Assembly (NCBI GenBank): GCA_016712505.1
Contig: JADJQY010000002.1
Coordinates: 310,001 to 374,000 of the forward strand
DNA from: Candidatus Eiseniibacteriota bacterium
GTDB taxonomy: Bacteria > Eisenbacteria > RBG-16-71-46 > CAIMUX01
Direction: 5' to 3'
Length of the DNA stretch: 64,000 nucleotides
Below are positions 28,436 through 36,501 of the stretch, piece by piece. The notes beneath the pieces are model-generated. The model saw only the letters and a program-made list of their open reading frames with translations. It was not told the DNA's origin and ran no database searches. Numbering within the stretch: the first letter of the stretch is position 1; each line of letters opens with the position of its first letter. The position numbers and the translations under genes were made by a program.

Positions 28436-29371
28436 GTGGTCGACTCACTGCGCATCCTGACCGGGAACGCCAACACCGAGTTGGCCCAGGCGATCTGTCG
28501 GTATCTGGAGGTCGATCTCGGCGAGGCCGAGGTGGGGCACTTCGCGGACGGGGAGATCACGGTCAAGATCAACGAGAACATCCGCGGTTGTGACATCTTC
28601 ATCATCCAGCCGACGCCGGCGCCGTCGGAAAACCTGATGGAATTGCTGATCATGGTCGACGCCGCGCGGCGGTCGTCCGCACTGCGGGTCACTGCGGTGT
28701 TGCCGTATTTCGGCTACGCGCGGCAGGATCGGAAGGACCGGCCGCGGGTGCCGATCACGGCCAAGCTGGTGGCGAATCTGATCACCACCGCCGGGGCGAA
28801 TCGGGTGCTGACCATGGACTTGCACTCGAGCCAGATCCAGGGGTTCTTCGACATCCCGTTCGATCATCTGTATGCGGCTCCGGTCCTGATCGACTACTTC
28901 CGGGAGAAGGCGATTCCGAACCTGACCGTGGTGGCGCCCGACCTCGGTTCGGTCAAGATGGCGCGGGCCTACGCGCAGCGGCTGGAGGCCTCGCTGGCCC
29001 TGGTCGACAAGCGGCGGACGCGGGCCGACGACATGGAGGTCATGACCCTGATCGGCGACGTGAAGGGGCGGAACGTGGTTATTTTCGATGACGTGGTCTC
29101 GACCGGCAAGACCATCGCCAAGGCGGCGATTGCGCTCAAGGAGCAGGGGGCCGAGGAGATCTACGTCGGGGTGACCCATGCAGTGTTCTCGCCGGAAGCC
29201 GGCGAGATCATGCGATCCGCGCCGGTGCGCGAGATCGTAGTGACCGATTCGATCGCGCCGCGTTCGGTCGGTCTGGACGACCGCTTGAAGGTGCTGAGCG
29301 TCTCCCGCCTGTTCGGTGAGGCGATCCGGCGCATTCACGAGGAGCGGTCGTTGAGTTCGCTATTCGTGTAG
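28436..29371 (+). CDS. prs: Ribose-phosphate pyrophosphokinase
   Basis: 311 residues. GTG 28436 follows AAAGG and gives the normal N-terminus. ATP-site GHFADGEITVKINENIRG, the DLHSSQIQGFF divalent-cation motif and the PRPP loop VVIFDDVVSTGKT are all present, together with the catalytic flexible loop VDKRRTRADDMEV. It makes PRPP for nucleotides and amino acids and possibly for the DPPR-type transferase upstream. It precedes rplY and pth, a common gene order. Confidence 0.97.
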   Translation: MVDSLRILTGNANTELAQAICRYLEVDLGEAEVGHFADGEITVKINENIRGCDIFIIQPTPAPSENLMELLIMVDAARRSSALRVTAVLPYFGYARQDRKDRPRVPITAKLVANLITTAGANRVLTMDLHSSQIQGFFDIPFDHLYAAPVLIDYFREKAIPNLTVVAPDLGSVKMARAYAQRLEASLALVDKRRTRADDMEVMTLIGDVKGRNVVIFDDVVSTGKTIAKAAIALKEQGAEEIYVGVTHAVFSPEAGEIMRSAPVREIVVTDSIAPRSVGLDDRLKVLSVSRLFGEAIRRIHEERSLSSLFV

Positions 29372-29463
29372 ACGACCCCAGGGTCGAAAGGTCGGTCCGC
29401 GGAGGGCCGGCGCGCTGAGACGACCGCGTCGTGAAGGCGTTTGGTCAAAACGGAGAGGAGACT

Positions 29464-30210
29464 ATGGCGACGGTCGAAATGGCGGCGGAAAACCGCAAAT
29501 CGGAACGCAAGGGGGGCGCGCGGAGATTGCGCCAGGTCGGGAAGATCCCGGCCATCGTTTACGGGACCGCGGGCGACAATCTGCCGATCGCCGTCGAGTC
29601 GCACATGTTCGAGCAACTGCTGCGCCACGTCTCGATCGGTAACGTGATCCTCGACGTCAAGCTGAAGGGCGAGGAGTCGCGCGATCTGAAGGCGATCATC
29701 AAGGAAGTGCAGCGCGATCCGCGGAACTCGAAGGTTCTGCACATCGACTTCCAGCACATCGACATGTCGAAGAAGGTGCGCGTCCACGTGCCGGTGATCC
29801 TGAAGGGCACGCCACACGGGGTGAAGGAGGGCGGCCTGCTCGAACACCTGATGCGCGAACTCGAGGTCGAGTGCCTGCCGGCCGAGATCCCGACCGAGAT
29901 TCCGCTGGATATCTCGGCGCTGGACAAGGGCCAGTCGATCCACGTGCGCGATCTCTCCCTGCCCGGGCTCCATCTGACCGATTCGCCCGAGCGGACGGTG
30001 GTGGCGGTGCTGGCCAAGGCGAAGGATGCGGCGGCTGACGCGGTCGACGCGGCGGTCGCGGCCTCGGCCACGGCCGTGGTGGCGCCGGGCGCGAAGGGGG
30101 CGGCTCCGGCGAAGGGTGCGGCTCCGGCGAAGGGTGCGGCTCCGGCGAAGGGCGCGGCTCCGGCCAAGGCGGCGGCGCCAGCCAAGGGCGGCAAGCCGGC
30201 CGGCAAGTAG
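29464..30210 (+). CDS. rplY: Large ribosomal subunit protein bL25 (CTC form)
   Basis: 248 residues. The N-terminal 5S-rRNA-binding domain (RRLRQVGKIPAIVYG, IKEVQRDPRNSKVLHIDFQ) is followed by the TL5/CTC beta domain to about residue 185. The last 50 residues are a low-complexity tail with five KGAAPA hexads encoded by 18-bp repeats (30094-30183). The tail ends KPAGK and is strongly basic and flexible. ATG 29464 follows GGAGAGGAG. Confidence 0.96.
   Translation: MATVEMAAENRKSERKGGARRLRQVGKIPAIVYGTAGDNLPIAVESHMFEQLLRHVSIGNVILDVKLKGEESRDLKAIIKEVQRDPRNSKVLHIDFQHIDMSKKVRVHVPVILKGTPHGVKEGGLLEHLMRELEVECLPAEIPTEIPLDISALDKGQSIHVRDLSLPGLHLTDSPERTVVAVLAKAKDAAADAVDAAVAASATAVVAPGAKGAAPAKGAAPAKGAAPAKGAAPAKAAAPAKGGKPAGK
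30094..30183 (+). repeat. Five 18-bp tandem units in the rplY tail
   Basis: AAGGGTGCGGCTCCGGCG and variants encode KGAAPA; the fifth unit has drifted (KAAAPA). Confidence 0.95.
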
Positions 30211-30291
30211 GCGAACCGCGATGGCACGGGCGGCGGGCCGCGAGCGGTTGTCGCGGTCAGCCAAACCGTCCGCGACCACGTCGAGGTTCGG

Positions 30292-30954
30292 ATGATCGAA
30301 GAGCAGCCCGCGTTGCGGGTGCGGTGCATCGTCGGCCTGGGGAACCCCGGACCGGAGTACGCGCGCACCCGACACAACGCGGGCTTTCTCGTGCTCGACC
30401 GGCTGCTGGTCGCCGGCCTGACCGTCCCTCCTGGCGCAGGCAGTTCCGGCGCCTCTGTCGGGGGAGGTTGCCCGACGCCGTCCCCCGGCGCTTCCGCCTG
30501 GCACCGCGACGGACGGGCGGAGGTGCTGGAGGTGTGGGACGATGTCCGCGACCTCCTCCTGATCCGCCCCCTGACCTACATGAATCGGAGTGGCCTCGAG
30601 GTCGCCCGTCTCCTGGAAGCGCACGCCGTGCTGCCGGGCGAGTGTCTGGTGGTCACCGACGATGTGACCCTGCCGGTCGGGCGGATCCGGGTGCGACCGG
30701 CCGGCTCGAGCGGGGGACACCGGGGTCTCCAGTCGATCGAGCAAGAGCTGGGTACCCAGGACTATCCGCGGGTTCGGGTGGGTGTCGGCGGACCGCCCCC
30801 GGGGGTCGACCTGGCGGAGTTCGTGCTCGAGCCGCTCCAAGGGGAGGCGTGGGACTCCATGCTCGAGGCGGTCGGGAGCGGGACCCAGGCGACCCTGAGC
30901 CTGCTCCGAGACGGCCTGGTGACCGCCATGAATCGCTGGAACGCCCCGGTTTGA
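30292..30954 (+). CDS. pth: Peptidyl-tRNA hydrolase
   Basis: 220 residues. VGLGNPGPEYARTRHNAGF holds the catalytic His, LTYMNRSG the substrate-binding Asn, and VVTDDVTLPVGRIRVRPAGSS the conserved acidic pair and the Gly-rich loop. GGHRGLQSIEQELGTQDYPRVRVG completes the core. An insert of about 25 Gly/Ser/Pro residues sits between the first helix and the GRAEV strand. It frees tRNA from drop-off peptidyl-tRNA. It precedes rpsF by 233 bp. Confidence 0.96.
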   Translation: MIEEQPALRVRCIVGLGNPGPEYARTRHNAGFLVLDRLLVAGLTVPPGAGSSGASVGGGCPTPSPGASAWHRDGRAEVLEVWDDVRDLLLIRPLTYMNRSGLEVARLLEAHAVLPGECLVVTDDVTLPVGRIRVRPAGSSGGHRGLQSIEQELGTQDYPRVRVGVGGPPPGVDLAEFVLEPLQGEAWDSMLEAVGSGTQATLSLLRDGLVTAMNRWNAPV

Positions 30955-31187
30955 GCCGGTCCCGGCCCGGCCTCGAACTACCGCGGCCGCAGGAACTACT
31001 TGTCAGATCGCCCTCTGATAGGGAAAATGCCCCCCGGCCGCAAGATCGGCTTCACCATCCCGCTCCGCGCGGTTGCGCGGGCGCGTGGGTGGTTCCATCG
31101 CGCACTCCGGACGGGACGGACGCGCGGAAGCCCGTTCGCCACATCCCGTGGGACCCGCCCTGGGTACCCGAGAAGGAGTTCGCGTTC

Positions 31188-31580
31188 TTGAGAGAGTATG
31201 AAAGCGTAACCGTCCTCCGTCCCACCATGACCGAGGAGGAGGTCGAGGCCGAGATCACCGCCACCACCGCGCTGATCGCCGCCAACGGCGGCGAGATGAT
31301 CGACATCGAGCGGTGGGGCCGTCGTCGCCTGGCCTACGAGATCGAGAAGCTCCATGAGGGGATCTACACCCTCTACCATTTCAATGGCACGCCGCAGACG
31401 GTCCATGAGCTCGATCGTCGCTATCGTCTGAGCGAGCGGATGCTCCGTCATCTCACCGTGTTGAGCGAAGGTCCCCTCCCGCAGCCCGAAGAAGAGGTGC
31501 GCGAAGGCGAAGGGGGAGATCGGCGCCACGGGGATGGAGATGGCTACCGTGGACGCAGAGATCGCGTGATCGAGGATTGA
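31188..31580 (+). CDS. rpsF: Small ribosomal subunit protein bS6
   Basis: 130 residues. The start is TTG 31188, fixed by AGAAGGAG at 31171-31178 and the family N-terminus REYESVTVLRP. The conserved WGRRRLAYEIEKLHEGIYTLYHF core binds 16S rRNA with bS18. The C-terminus is an acidic/basic tail. It is first in the rpsF-ssb-rpsR-rplI order. The 233-bp gap before it (30955-31187) shows no gene. Confidence 0.95.
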   Translation: MREYESVTVLRPTMTEEEVEAEITATTALIAANGGEMIDIERWGRRRLAYEIEKLHEGIYTLYHFNGTPQTVHELDRRYRLSERMLRHLTVLSEGPLPQPEEEVREGEGGDRRHGDGDGYRGRRDRVIED

Positions 31581-31672
31581 CGCCCAGCTCGTACCAGTCC
31601 CGGGTCGGCCGACCTCGAGTACTTCCTTTGCGCACAGGGTGAGGCGGAGTTCCCTCGAGAAGGACAGGTGAT

Positions 31673-32656
31673 ATGGAAGCCGAGAAGTTTCCCCGGATCA
31701 ACCGGGTCGTTCTGTCTGGGTTCATTCAACAGGATCCGGAGTTGCGCTTCACCCCGGGCGGTATCCCGGTCGCGTCGTTCCGGATGCGGATTGCCCGTCT
31801 CCTCCCCGAGAACCGAGGGGCGAAAGAGACCGTTTCGTACGTGACCGTCGTCGCCTGGCAGGACTTGGCCCAGAAGGTGTCGCGGGAAGGACGCAACGGT
31901 CAGGCGATCCTGGTGGAGGGCTTCCTCCATTCCCGTTCGTTCGCGACCACCCGAGGCGAACGTCGCACGGTGGTCGAGGTGTATGCCGACTCCTGTCAGT
32001 TGTCGCCGGTGTATCTCGCTCCGGAGGCGGATCCTGCGGGTTCCGAACGGGCGGGTTCCGACCGGGCCGGTTCCGACCGGATCGGGCAGAATCGGCAGGG
32101 GTCTGACCGGGCTGGACATGAGCGAACGGGACACGAACGTGGTGGACACGAACGTACTGGGTATGACCGATCGGGATCGGGGCGCCAGCGGCAGGGTCCG
32201 CGGGGAGCGCAGGGAAACACCCCTGGGCGACCGGAGGCCGACGGTCAGGGGACGCGCGGGGATGGCCGTTCGCGGCGCCCGTCGCGGTCAGGTGCGGGGG
32301 ATGATCCGTTGATCCCGTTCGGGGAGGCGTCCGGATCGGGCGGCTCTCCGGGAGCGGAGGAGTCGGGGCCGATGGCCGCCGACGCGCCGATGGATGACGA
32401 TCGGCCCCCGAGACTGGATGGCCCGAGACTGGATGACCCGAGACTGGGTGACCCGAGACTGGATGACCCGAGACTGGATGACCCGAGACTGGATGACCGG
32501 AGATCGGATCACCCGAGCGGGGATCACCCGAGCGGGGATGACTCGAGCAGGGATGACCTGAGCAGGGATGACCTGAGCAGGGATGACCTGAGCAGGGATG
32601 ACCGACGGCGGCGAGAATCGGATGGACCCGAGGGACTTCCGGGCACGATGCACTAG
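31673..32656 (+). CDS. ssb: Single-stranded DNA-binding protein with long repeat tail
   Basis: 327 residues against a usual 140-180. The OB fold spans about 1-115 (NRVVLSGFIQQDPELRFTPGGIPVASFRM; VSYVTVVAWQDLAQKVSREG). A linker of ten pentads (GSDRA, GHERT type) follows, then DDPLIPF at about 210-216, which resembles the usual C-terminal tip DDDIPF. Instead of ending there the protein runs on for 111 residues with 13 more pentads (RLDDP, SRDDL). The actual C-terminus (GLPGTMH) has no acidic-Phe tip. The gene sits between rpsF and rpsR as in most bacteria. Confidence 0.95.
   Translation: MEAEKFPRINRVVLSGFIQQDPELRFTPGGIPVASFRMRIARLLPENRGAKETVSYVTVVAWQDLAQKVSREGRNGQAILVEGFLHSRSFATTRGERRTVVEVYADSCQLSPVYLAPEADPAGSERAGSDRAGSDRIGQNRQGSDRAGHERTGHERGGHERTGYDRSGSGRQRQGPRGAQGNTPGRPEADGQGTRGDGRSRRPSRSGAGDDPLIPFGEASGSGGSPGAEESGPMAADAPMDDDRPPRLDGPRLDDPRLGDPRLDDPRLDDPRLDDRRSDHPSGDHPSGDDSSRDDLSRDDLSRDDLSRDDRRRRESDGPEGLPGTMH
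32039..32188 (+). repeat. Ten 15-bp units in the ssb linker
   Basis: In-frame pentads GSERA, GSDRA, GSDRI, GQNRQ, GSDRA, GHERT, GHERG, GHERT, GYDRS, GSGRQ. They are imperfect at DNA level, so older than the next array. Confidence 0.9.
32411..32605 (+). repeat. Thirteen 15-bp units in the ssb 3' extension
   Basis: In-frame pentads RLDDP (AGACTGGATGACCCG) pass into SGDHP and then SRDDL (AGCAGGGATGACCTG). Neighbouring units are nearly identical, which suggests recent duplication. Confidence 0.95.
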
Positions 32657-32754
32657 GGGGCGTCGGCAGCCAAAGACGATTTGAAACCAATGAAGTGGAT
32701 GAGAGACGTGGAGCCGCTCGCGGCGGCGAGCGTGGGACGAGAGGAGAGAGCGGA

Positions 32755-32991
32755 ATGAGGAAAGAAGGACGCGGACCGCGCAAGAAGGTCTGCAAGTTGT
32801 GTCTCGATCGCGTTGCCTTTGTCAGCTACCGCGATGAGCGGAGGCTTCAGCGCGCCATCACTGATCGCGGCAAGATCGTGCCGCGCCGGATCTCGGGCAA
32901 CTGCGCGAAGCACCAGACACAGGTCACGCTGGCGGTGAAGCGGGCGCGGATTCTCGCGCTGGTGCCGTTCGTCAGCGAGTCGTACCGCTAG
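32755..32991 (+). CDS. rpsR: Small ribosomal subunit protein bS18
   Basis: 78 residues with a conserved bS18 body (RGKIVPRRISGNCAKHQTQV; AVKRARILALVPF). It keeps the zinc-ribbon type Cys set CKLC plus NC..H, the C+ paralogue form. ATG 32755 follows GAGGAGAG. A perfect 7-bp hairpin (CGCGGAG/CTCCGCG, 33013-33030) sits in the spacer before rplI. Confidence 0.95.
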   Translation: MRKEGRGPRKKVCKLCLDRVAFVSYRDERRLQRAITDRGKIVPRRISGNCAKHQTQVTLAVKRARILALVPFVSESYR

Positions 32992-33108
32992 CGATCCGAT
33001 TCGGGCGGGAGGCGCGGAGCTTTCTCCGCGGCGAAACGCACCGGAGGACCGCGCTCGTCGGGAAGTTTCGGGGCGACGTCGCCCCACAGTGGGCAAACAG
33101 GAGAGCAC

Positions 33109-33564
33109 ATGCAGACCGAAGTGATTTTGCTCGAGGACATCCATGGCCTCGGTCGTCGCGGCGACAATGTCCGCGTGAAGCCGGGCTACGCGCGCAACTA
33201 TCTGCTGCCGCGGAGCCTCGCCCTGGAGGCGACGAGCGCCGGCGCTCGCCTCTTCCAGGAGAAGGAGCGGAGCCGCTCCATCCAGGAGAACCGCCTGCGC
33301 CACGCTGCGGAGAAGGAGGCGGAGAAGATCAACAAGCTGACCGTCACCATCCCTGTCCAGGCGGGTGAGGACGGCAAGCTGTTCGGCTCGGTCACCAATG
33401 CCGATATCGCCGAGGCGATGGACAAGGCGGGAACGCAGGTCGACAAGCGGAGTATTCTCCTGGAGGAGCCGCTCAAGGAACTGGGCGTCTACCTCGTCCG
33501 GGTGAAGCTGTTCCAGGAAGTCGAAGCACGGATCCGCGTTCTGGTCACCAACCAGGCCAGCTGA
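33109..33564 (+). CDS. rplI: Large ribosomal subunit protein bL9
   Basis: 151 residues with the standard two-domain form. The N-domain contains VILLEDIHGLGRRGDNVRVK and the PGYARNYLLPRSLA signature. A long central helix (EKERSRSIQENRLRHAAEKE) leads to the C-domain with GKLFGSVTNADIAEA. AGGAGA precedes ATG 33109. Confidence 0.97.
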   Translation: MQTEVILLEDIHGLGRRGDNVRVKPGYARNYLLPRSLALEATSAGARLFQEKERSRSIQENRLRHAAEKEAEKINKLTVTIPVQAGEDGKLFGSVTNADIAEAMDKAGTQVDKRSILLEEPLKELGVYLVRVKLFQEVEARIRVLVTNQAS

Positions 33565-33599
33565 TCCCACCCCTGCATCCAGCTCGGTATCGCCCCGAC

Positions 33600-33684
33600 G
33601 TCGGGTCGTTGCCAGGTCGGCGCCAGGTCGGTCGGCGCCAGGTCGGCGCCAGGTCGCCCGGTCGGCGCCCGGTCGGCATCGGAC
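33600..33684 (+). repeat. GCCAGGTCGGC repeats in the rplI-PpiC gap
   Basis: Seven or so interleaved copies of (G)CCAGGTCGGCG and CCCGGTCGGC with units of about 11-15 bp. The 309-bp gap 33565-33873 holds no gene. Confidence 0.7.
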
Positions 33685-33873
33685 GACGGGCCGACCGCGG
33701 AGGGGCGCCGCGCCCCAGCTCCTTCGCTTCTGCGGGGGAGCCGGACGATCGAAGCAGGAGCGGGGAGCTAGCGCCAGTCGAGGGCCGACTCCGGCCGGAG
33801 AGTCTCCGGGCCAGCGGGGTCGGCCCAATTTGCCCCGGGCGGGTCGCCCGGATCGGATCGACGGGAGGAGATC

Positions 33874-35259
33874 GTGAGTTCGTCGCCGTCCACACACACG
33901 CCCCCGGCCAGGAAGTTCGGGCCGCGCCACGCGGGGTTCCGCCGCGGTTTCGCCCTCGGCCTGCTCGCCGGAGTGATGACCATCGCCGGCGGGCTCTTCG
34001 CCCTCAGCTGGCCTCTCTTCTCAAGTTGCTCCGGAGATGGTTCAACGGGCGGAGCCAAGGGCGGCATCTCGGCTGGAGGCGGTGGCTCCTCGAGCGGAGC
34101 CCCGGTCGATGGGGCGGCGGGGCTCGACCTCGATCCCAAGTTGGCCAAGATCGTGCTGGCCAAGGTCGGACGCGACGCGATCACTGTCCGGGACCTCGAC
34201 TGGAAGATGAGGGTGCAGTTCCCGGCGATGCTCGACCTGAAGGGGATCTCGGCCATCAAGCAGAAGAAGGAAGTGCTTCGCGCCATGGTGGAGCAGTACT
34301 GCTGGGTGACCATCGCGGAGAAGAAGGGGTACGACGAGGACGCCGAGTTCAAGGATGTGCTCGAACTCTCGCGCCGGTTCATCCTGGCCAATCACGCGGC
34401 GAAGCGCGAAGTCTACTCTCGAATCAACGTCACCGATCCGGAGATCCAGCGCTACTACGAGGACAACCAGGACCAGTACCAGGTCGTCGCGCGGTGCATG
34501 GCCTACATGGTAGTGCTGGGCAGCCGCGCCGAGGCGGAGCGGATCCGGCAGCGGATCCTGGCCGGGGAGAGCATCGAGACCCTGGCCCAGGCGCATTCGA
34601 TCGAGAAGAACACGCAGCTCGCGCTCGGGCGGATCGGCACGGTCACTCATCGTTCCACGATCAACGGTTTCGAGGACTACCCCGCGCTCAATCAGGCGAT
34701 CATGGAGATCCCGGCGGGAGGCGTATCGGCCCCGATCGAGACCCCCAAGGGGTTCTGCGTGGTCCGCGTCACCGAGCGGAGCGATCGCACGGTGCAGCCG
34801 CTCGAGGCGGTGCGCGAGGACATCAAGAAGAAGATCGAGCTGAAAGCGACGAACGAGCTCTTCTCCCAGACCTTGAGTCAGGTAAAGGAGGAGCTGGGGG
34901 CGGAGATCGACGAGAAGGGCTGGGACGACTACTGCCACACCTTCTTGACCGACCTGGAGATTTTCCAGCTCGCGCAGCAGGAGCAGAAGCCGGAGGACCG
35001 GATCCGACACTACGAGGGGTTGCGCGAGCGCTATCCGGACTCCGCCAAGGCGCCACAGGCGCTCTTCATGGTCGGCTTCACCTGGGCCGAGGAACTGCGC
35101 GACTTCGCCAAGGCCCGAGCGGTCTTCCAGCAGTTCCTGAAGGAGTATCCCGCGAGCGAACTGACCCAGTCGGCCCAGTGGATGCTCGACAACATGGAGA
35201 AGGGGATCGAGAACAATCCGGAGGCCCAGGCGATCAAGCAGCGCGCCGGGAGCCGCTGA
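33874..35259 (+). CDS. PpiC/SurA-type peptidyl-prolyl isomerase with C-terminal TPR-like segment
   Basis: 461 residues, start GTG with a basic N-terminus and a hydrophobic segment at about 30-50 (GFALGLLAGVMTIAGGLFAL), then a Ser/Gly linker; it is exported or membrane-anchored. A SurA-like N-domain (VGRDAITVRDLDWKMR) precedes a parvulin domain at about 205-300 (VLGSRAEAERIRQRILAGES; VSAPIETPKGFCVVRV). The last 90 residues resemble a tetratricopeptide/YfiO-type repeat (DSAKAPQALFMVGFTWAEEL). A role in folding envelope proteins such as the large secreted propellers is plausible inference. Confidence 0.85.
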   Translation: MSSSPSTHTPPARKFGPRHAGFRRGFALGLLAGVMTIAGGLFALSWPLFSSCSGDGSTGGAKGGISAGGGGSSSGAPVDGAAGLDLDPKLAKIVLAKVGRDAITVRDLDWKMRVQFPAMLDLKGISAIKQKKEVLRAMVEQYCWVTIAEKKGYDEDAEFKDVLELSRRFILANHAAKREVYSRINVTDPEIQRYYEDNQDQYQVVARCMAYMVVLGSRAEAERIRQRILAGESIETLAQAHSIEKNTQLALGRIGTVTHRSTINGFEDYPALNQAIMEIPAGGVSAPIETPKGFCVVRVTERSDRTVQPLEAVREDIKKKIELKATNELFSQTLSQVKEELGAEIDEKGWDDYCHTFLTDLEIFQLAQQEQKPEDRIRHYEGLRERYPDSAKAPQALFMVGFTWAEELRDFAKARAVFQQFLKEYPASELTQSAQWMLDNMEKGIENNPEAQAIKQRAGSR

Positions 35260-35277
35260 TCGGAGTAGACTGACTCC

Positions 35278-35790
35278 ATGATCCAGGTAAAGGTGTACAG
35301 CCTCGCGGTGGATGAGAAGAACCAGTTTCCGGTGGTGATCCTGCAGAGCCTGGATGGCTCGAAGCAGCTTCCGATCTGGATCGGTCCGCCGGAAGCGAGC
35401 GCGATCGCCATGGAGATCGCGGGGAAGAAGTTCCAGCGACCGCTGACCCACGATCTGCTCGTTTCGCTCGTCCAGAGCCTGGGTGCGAAGGTGCTTCGGG
35501 TGGAGATCGTCGATCTGAAGGAAAGTACCTTCTACGCTCGGATCTACCTGGAAGCGGCCGGACAGACCATCGTGGTCGACGCGCGGCCCAGCGATTCGCT
35601 GGCCATCGCGCTCAAAGCGAAGGCGAAGATCTACGTGGCGCCCAATCTGTTCTCCTCCGAGATCGAGTCGCTCCTCAAACCGGAGACGGAGGCCGAAGCG
35701 GTCGAACCTTCCGACGACGAGCGCGCCCGGCGCCTCCGGCGGGAGATCGAAGAGATGAATCTGCGCGACTTCGGTCGCTACAGCATGTAA
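35278..35790 (+). CDS. Bifunctional nuclease family protein (DUF151)
   Basis: 170 residues. The BFN domain covers 1-130 with its signatures LPIWIGPPEASAIAMEI, RPLTHDLL and DARPSDSLAIALKAKAKIYVA. Members are reported to have RNase and DNase activity, and the domain also occurs in plants. The C-terminal 40 residues are a charged helix (UvrB/C-motif-like position but not matching it). It lies 18 bp after the isomerase gene and is probably co-transcribed. Confidence 0.92.
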   Translation: MIQVKVYSLAVDEKNQFPVVILQSLDGSKQLPIWIGPPEASAIAMEIAGKKFQRPLTHDLLVSLVQSLGAKVLRVEIVDLKESTFYARIYLEAAGQTIVVDARPSDSLAIALKAKAKIYVAPNLFSSEIESLLKPETEAEAVEPSDDERARRLRREIEEMNLRDFGRYSM

Positions 35791-35912
35791 ACCCGGGGGC
35801 ACCGGGCGGCCGAGTGGCCGGACGTGGTCGAATGCCACCGTCGGCCGTTTCGTCCCGCGCCGTCCGACGCCCCCGCACGATGTCCGAAGGCACCGCTCGA
35901 TGGGACCCGATC

Positions 35913-36467
35913 ATGGCGCTCCACGTATCCCCTGACGCCCGCGTGATCCCCTTCCGCGGAACCCGCCCGGTACTGGGCGACGGCGTGTTCATTGCTCCCG
36001 GCGTCACCGTAATCGGCGATGTCATCGTCGCGGAGAAGAGCTCACTCTGGTACGGCACGGTGGTGCGCGGCGATGTCCACTTCATTCGGATCGGTCGCGA
36101 GACGAACATCCAGGACAACTGCGTGGTTCACGTCACCGCCGACACCCACTCGGTCAGCATTGGGGATCGGGTCACCGTGGGGCATGGCGCAATCATCCAC
36201 GGAGCGACCTTGGAGGACGGCTGTCTGATCGGCATGGGGGCGCAGATCCTGGACGGCGCGCGGGTCGGCGAAGGATCGCTCATCGGCGCCGGTTCCCTGG
36301 TCGCGCCGGGAGATCGCATTCCTCCCGGCGTGCTCGCACTCGGGTCCCCCGCCAAGGTGCGCCGGCCGCTGAACGCCGAGGAGCGCGAGCGGGTCCGCAA
36401 GGCTGCCGATCAGTACATGGAATACGCTCTCCAGCACGCGCGCGAACTCGGCCTGCTCGCGCGGTAG
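35913..36467 (+). CDS. Gamma-carbonic anhydrase-like hexapeptide-repeat protein
   Basis: About 184 residues from ATG 35913; ATG 35880 would add 11. The left-handed beta-helix repeats read GDGVFIAPGVTVIGDVIVAE. The three zinc histidines of the YrdA/CaiE-type family are in place (DTHSVSIGDRVTVGHGAIIHG). The ending GSPAKVRRPL followed by a helix is typical. Carbonic anhydrase activity varies in this family, so function is uncertain. It converges on the HNH gene. Confidence 0.9.
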   Translation: MALHVSPDARVIPFRGTRPVLGDGVFIAPGVTVIGDVIVAEKSSLWYGTVVRGDVHFIRIGRETNIQDNCVVHVTADTHSVSIGDRVTVGHGAIIHGATLEDGCLIGMGAQILDGARVGEGSLIGAGSLVAPGDRIPPGVLALGSPAKVRRPLNAEERERVRKAADQYMEYALQHARELGLLAR

Positions 36468-36501
36468 GTCACACCCGGACGCGGGGTCCGCGAGGTTGCC
36501 G

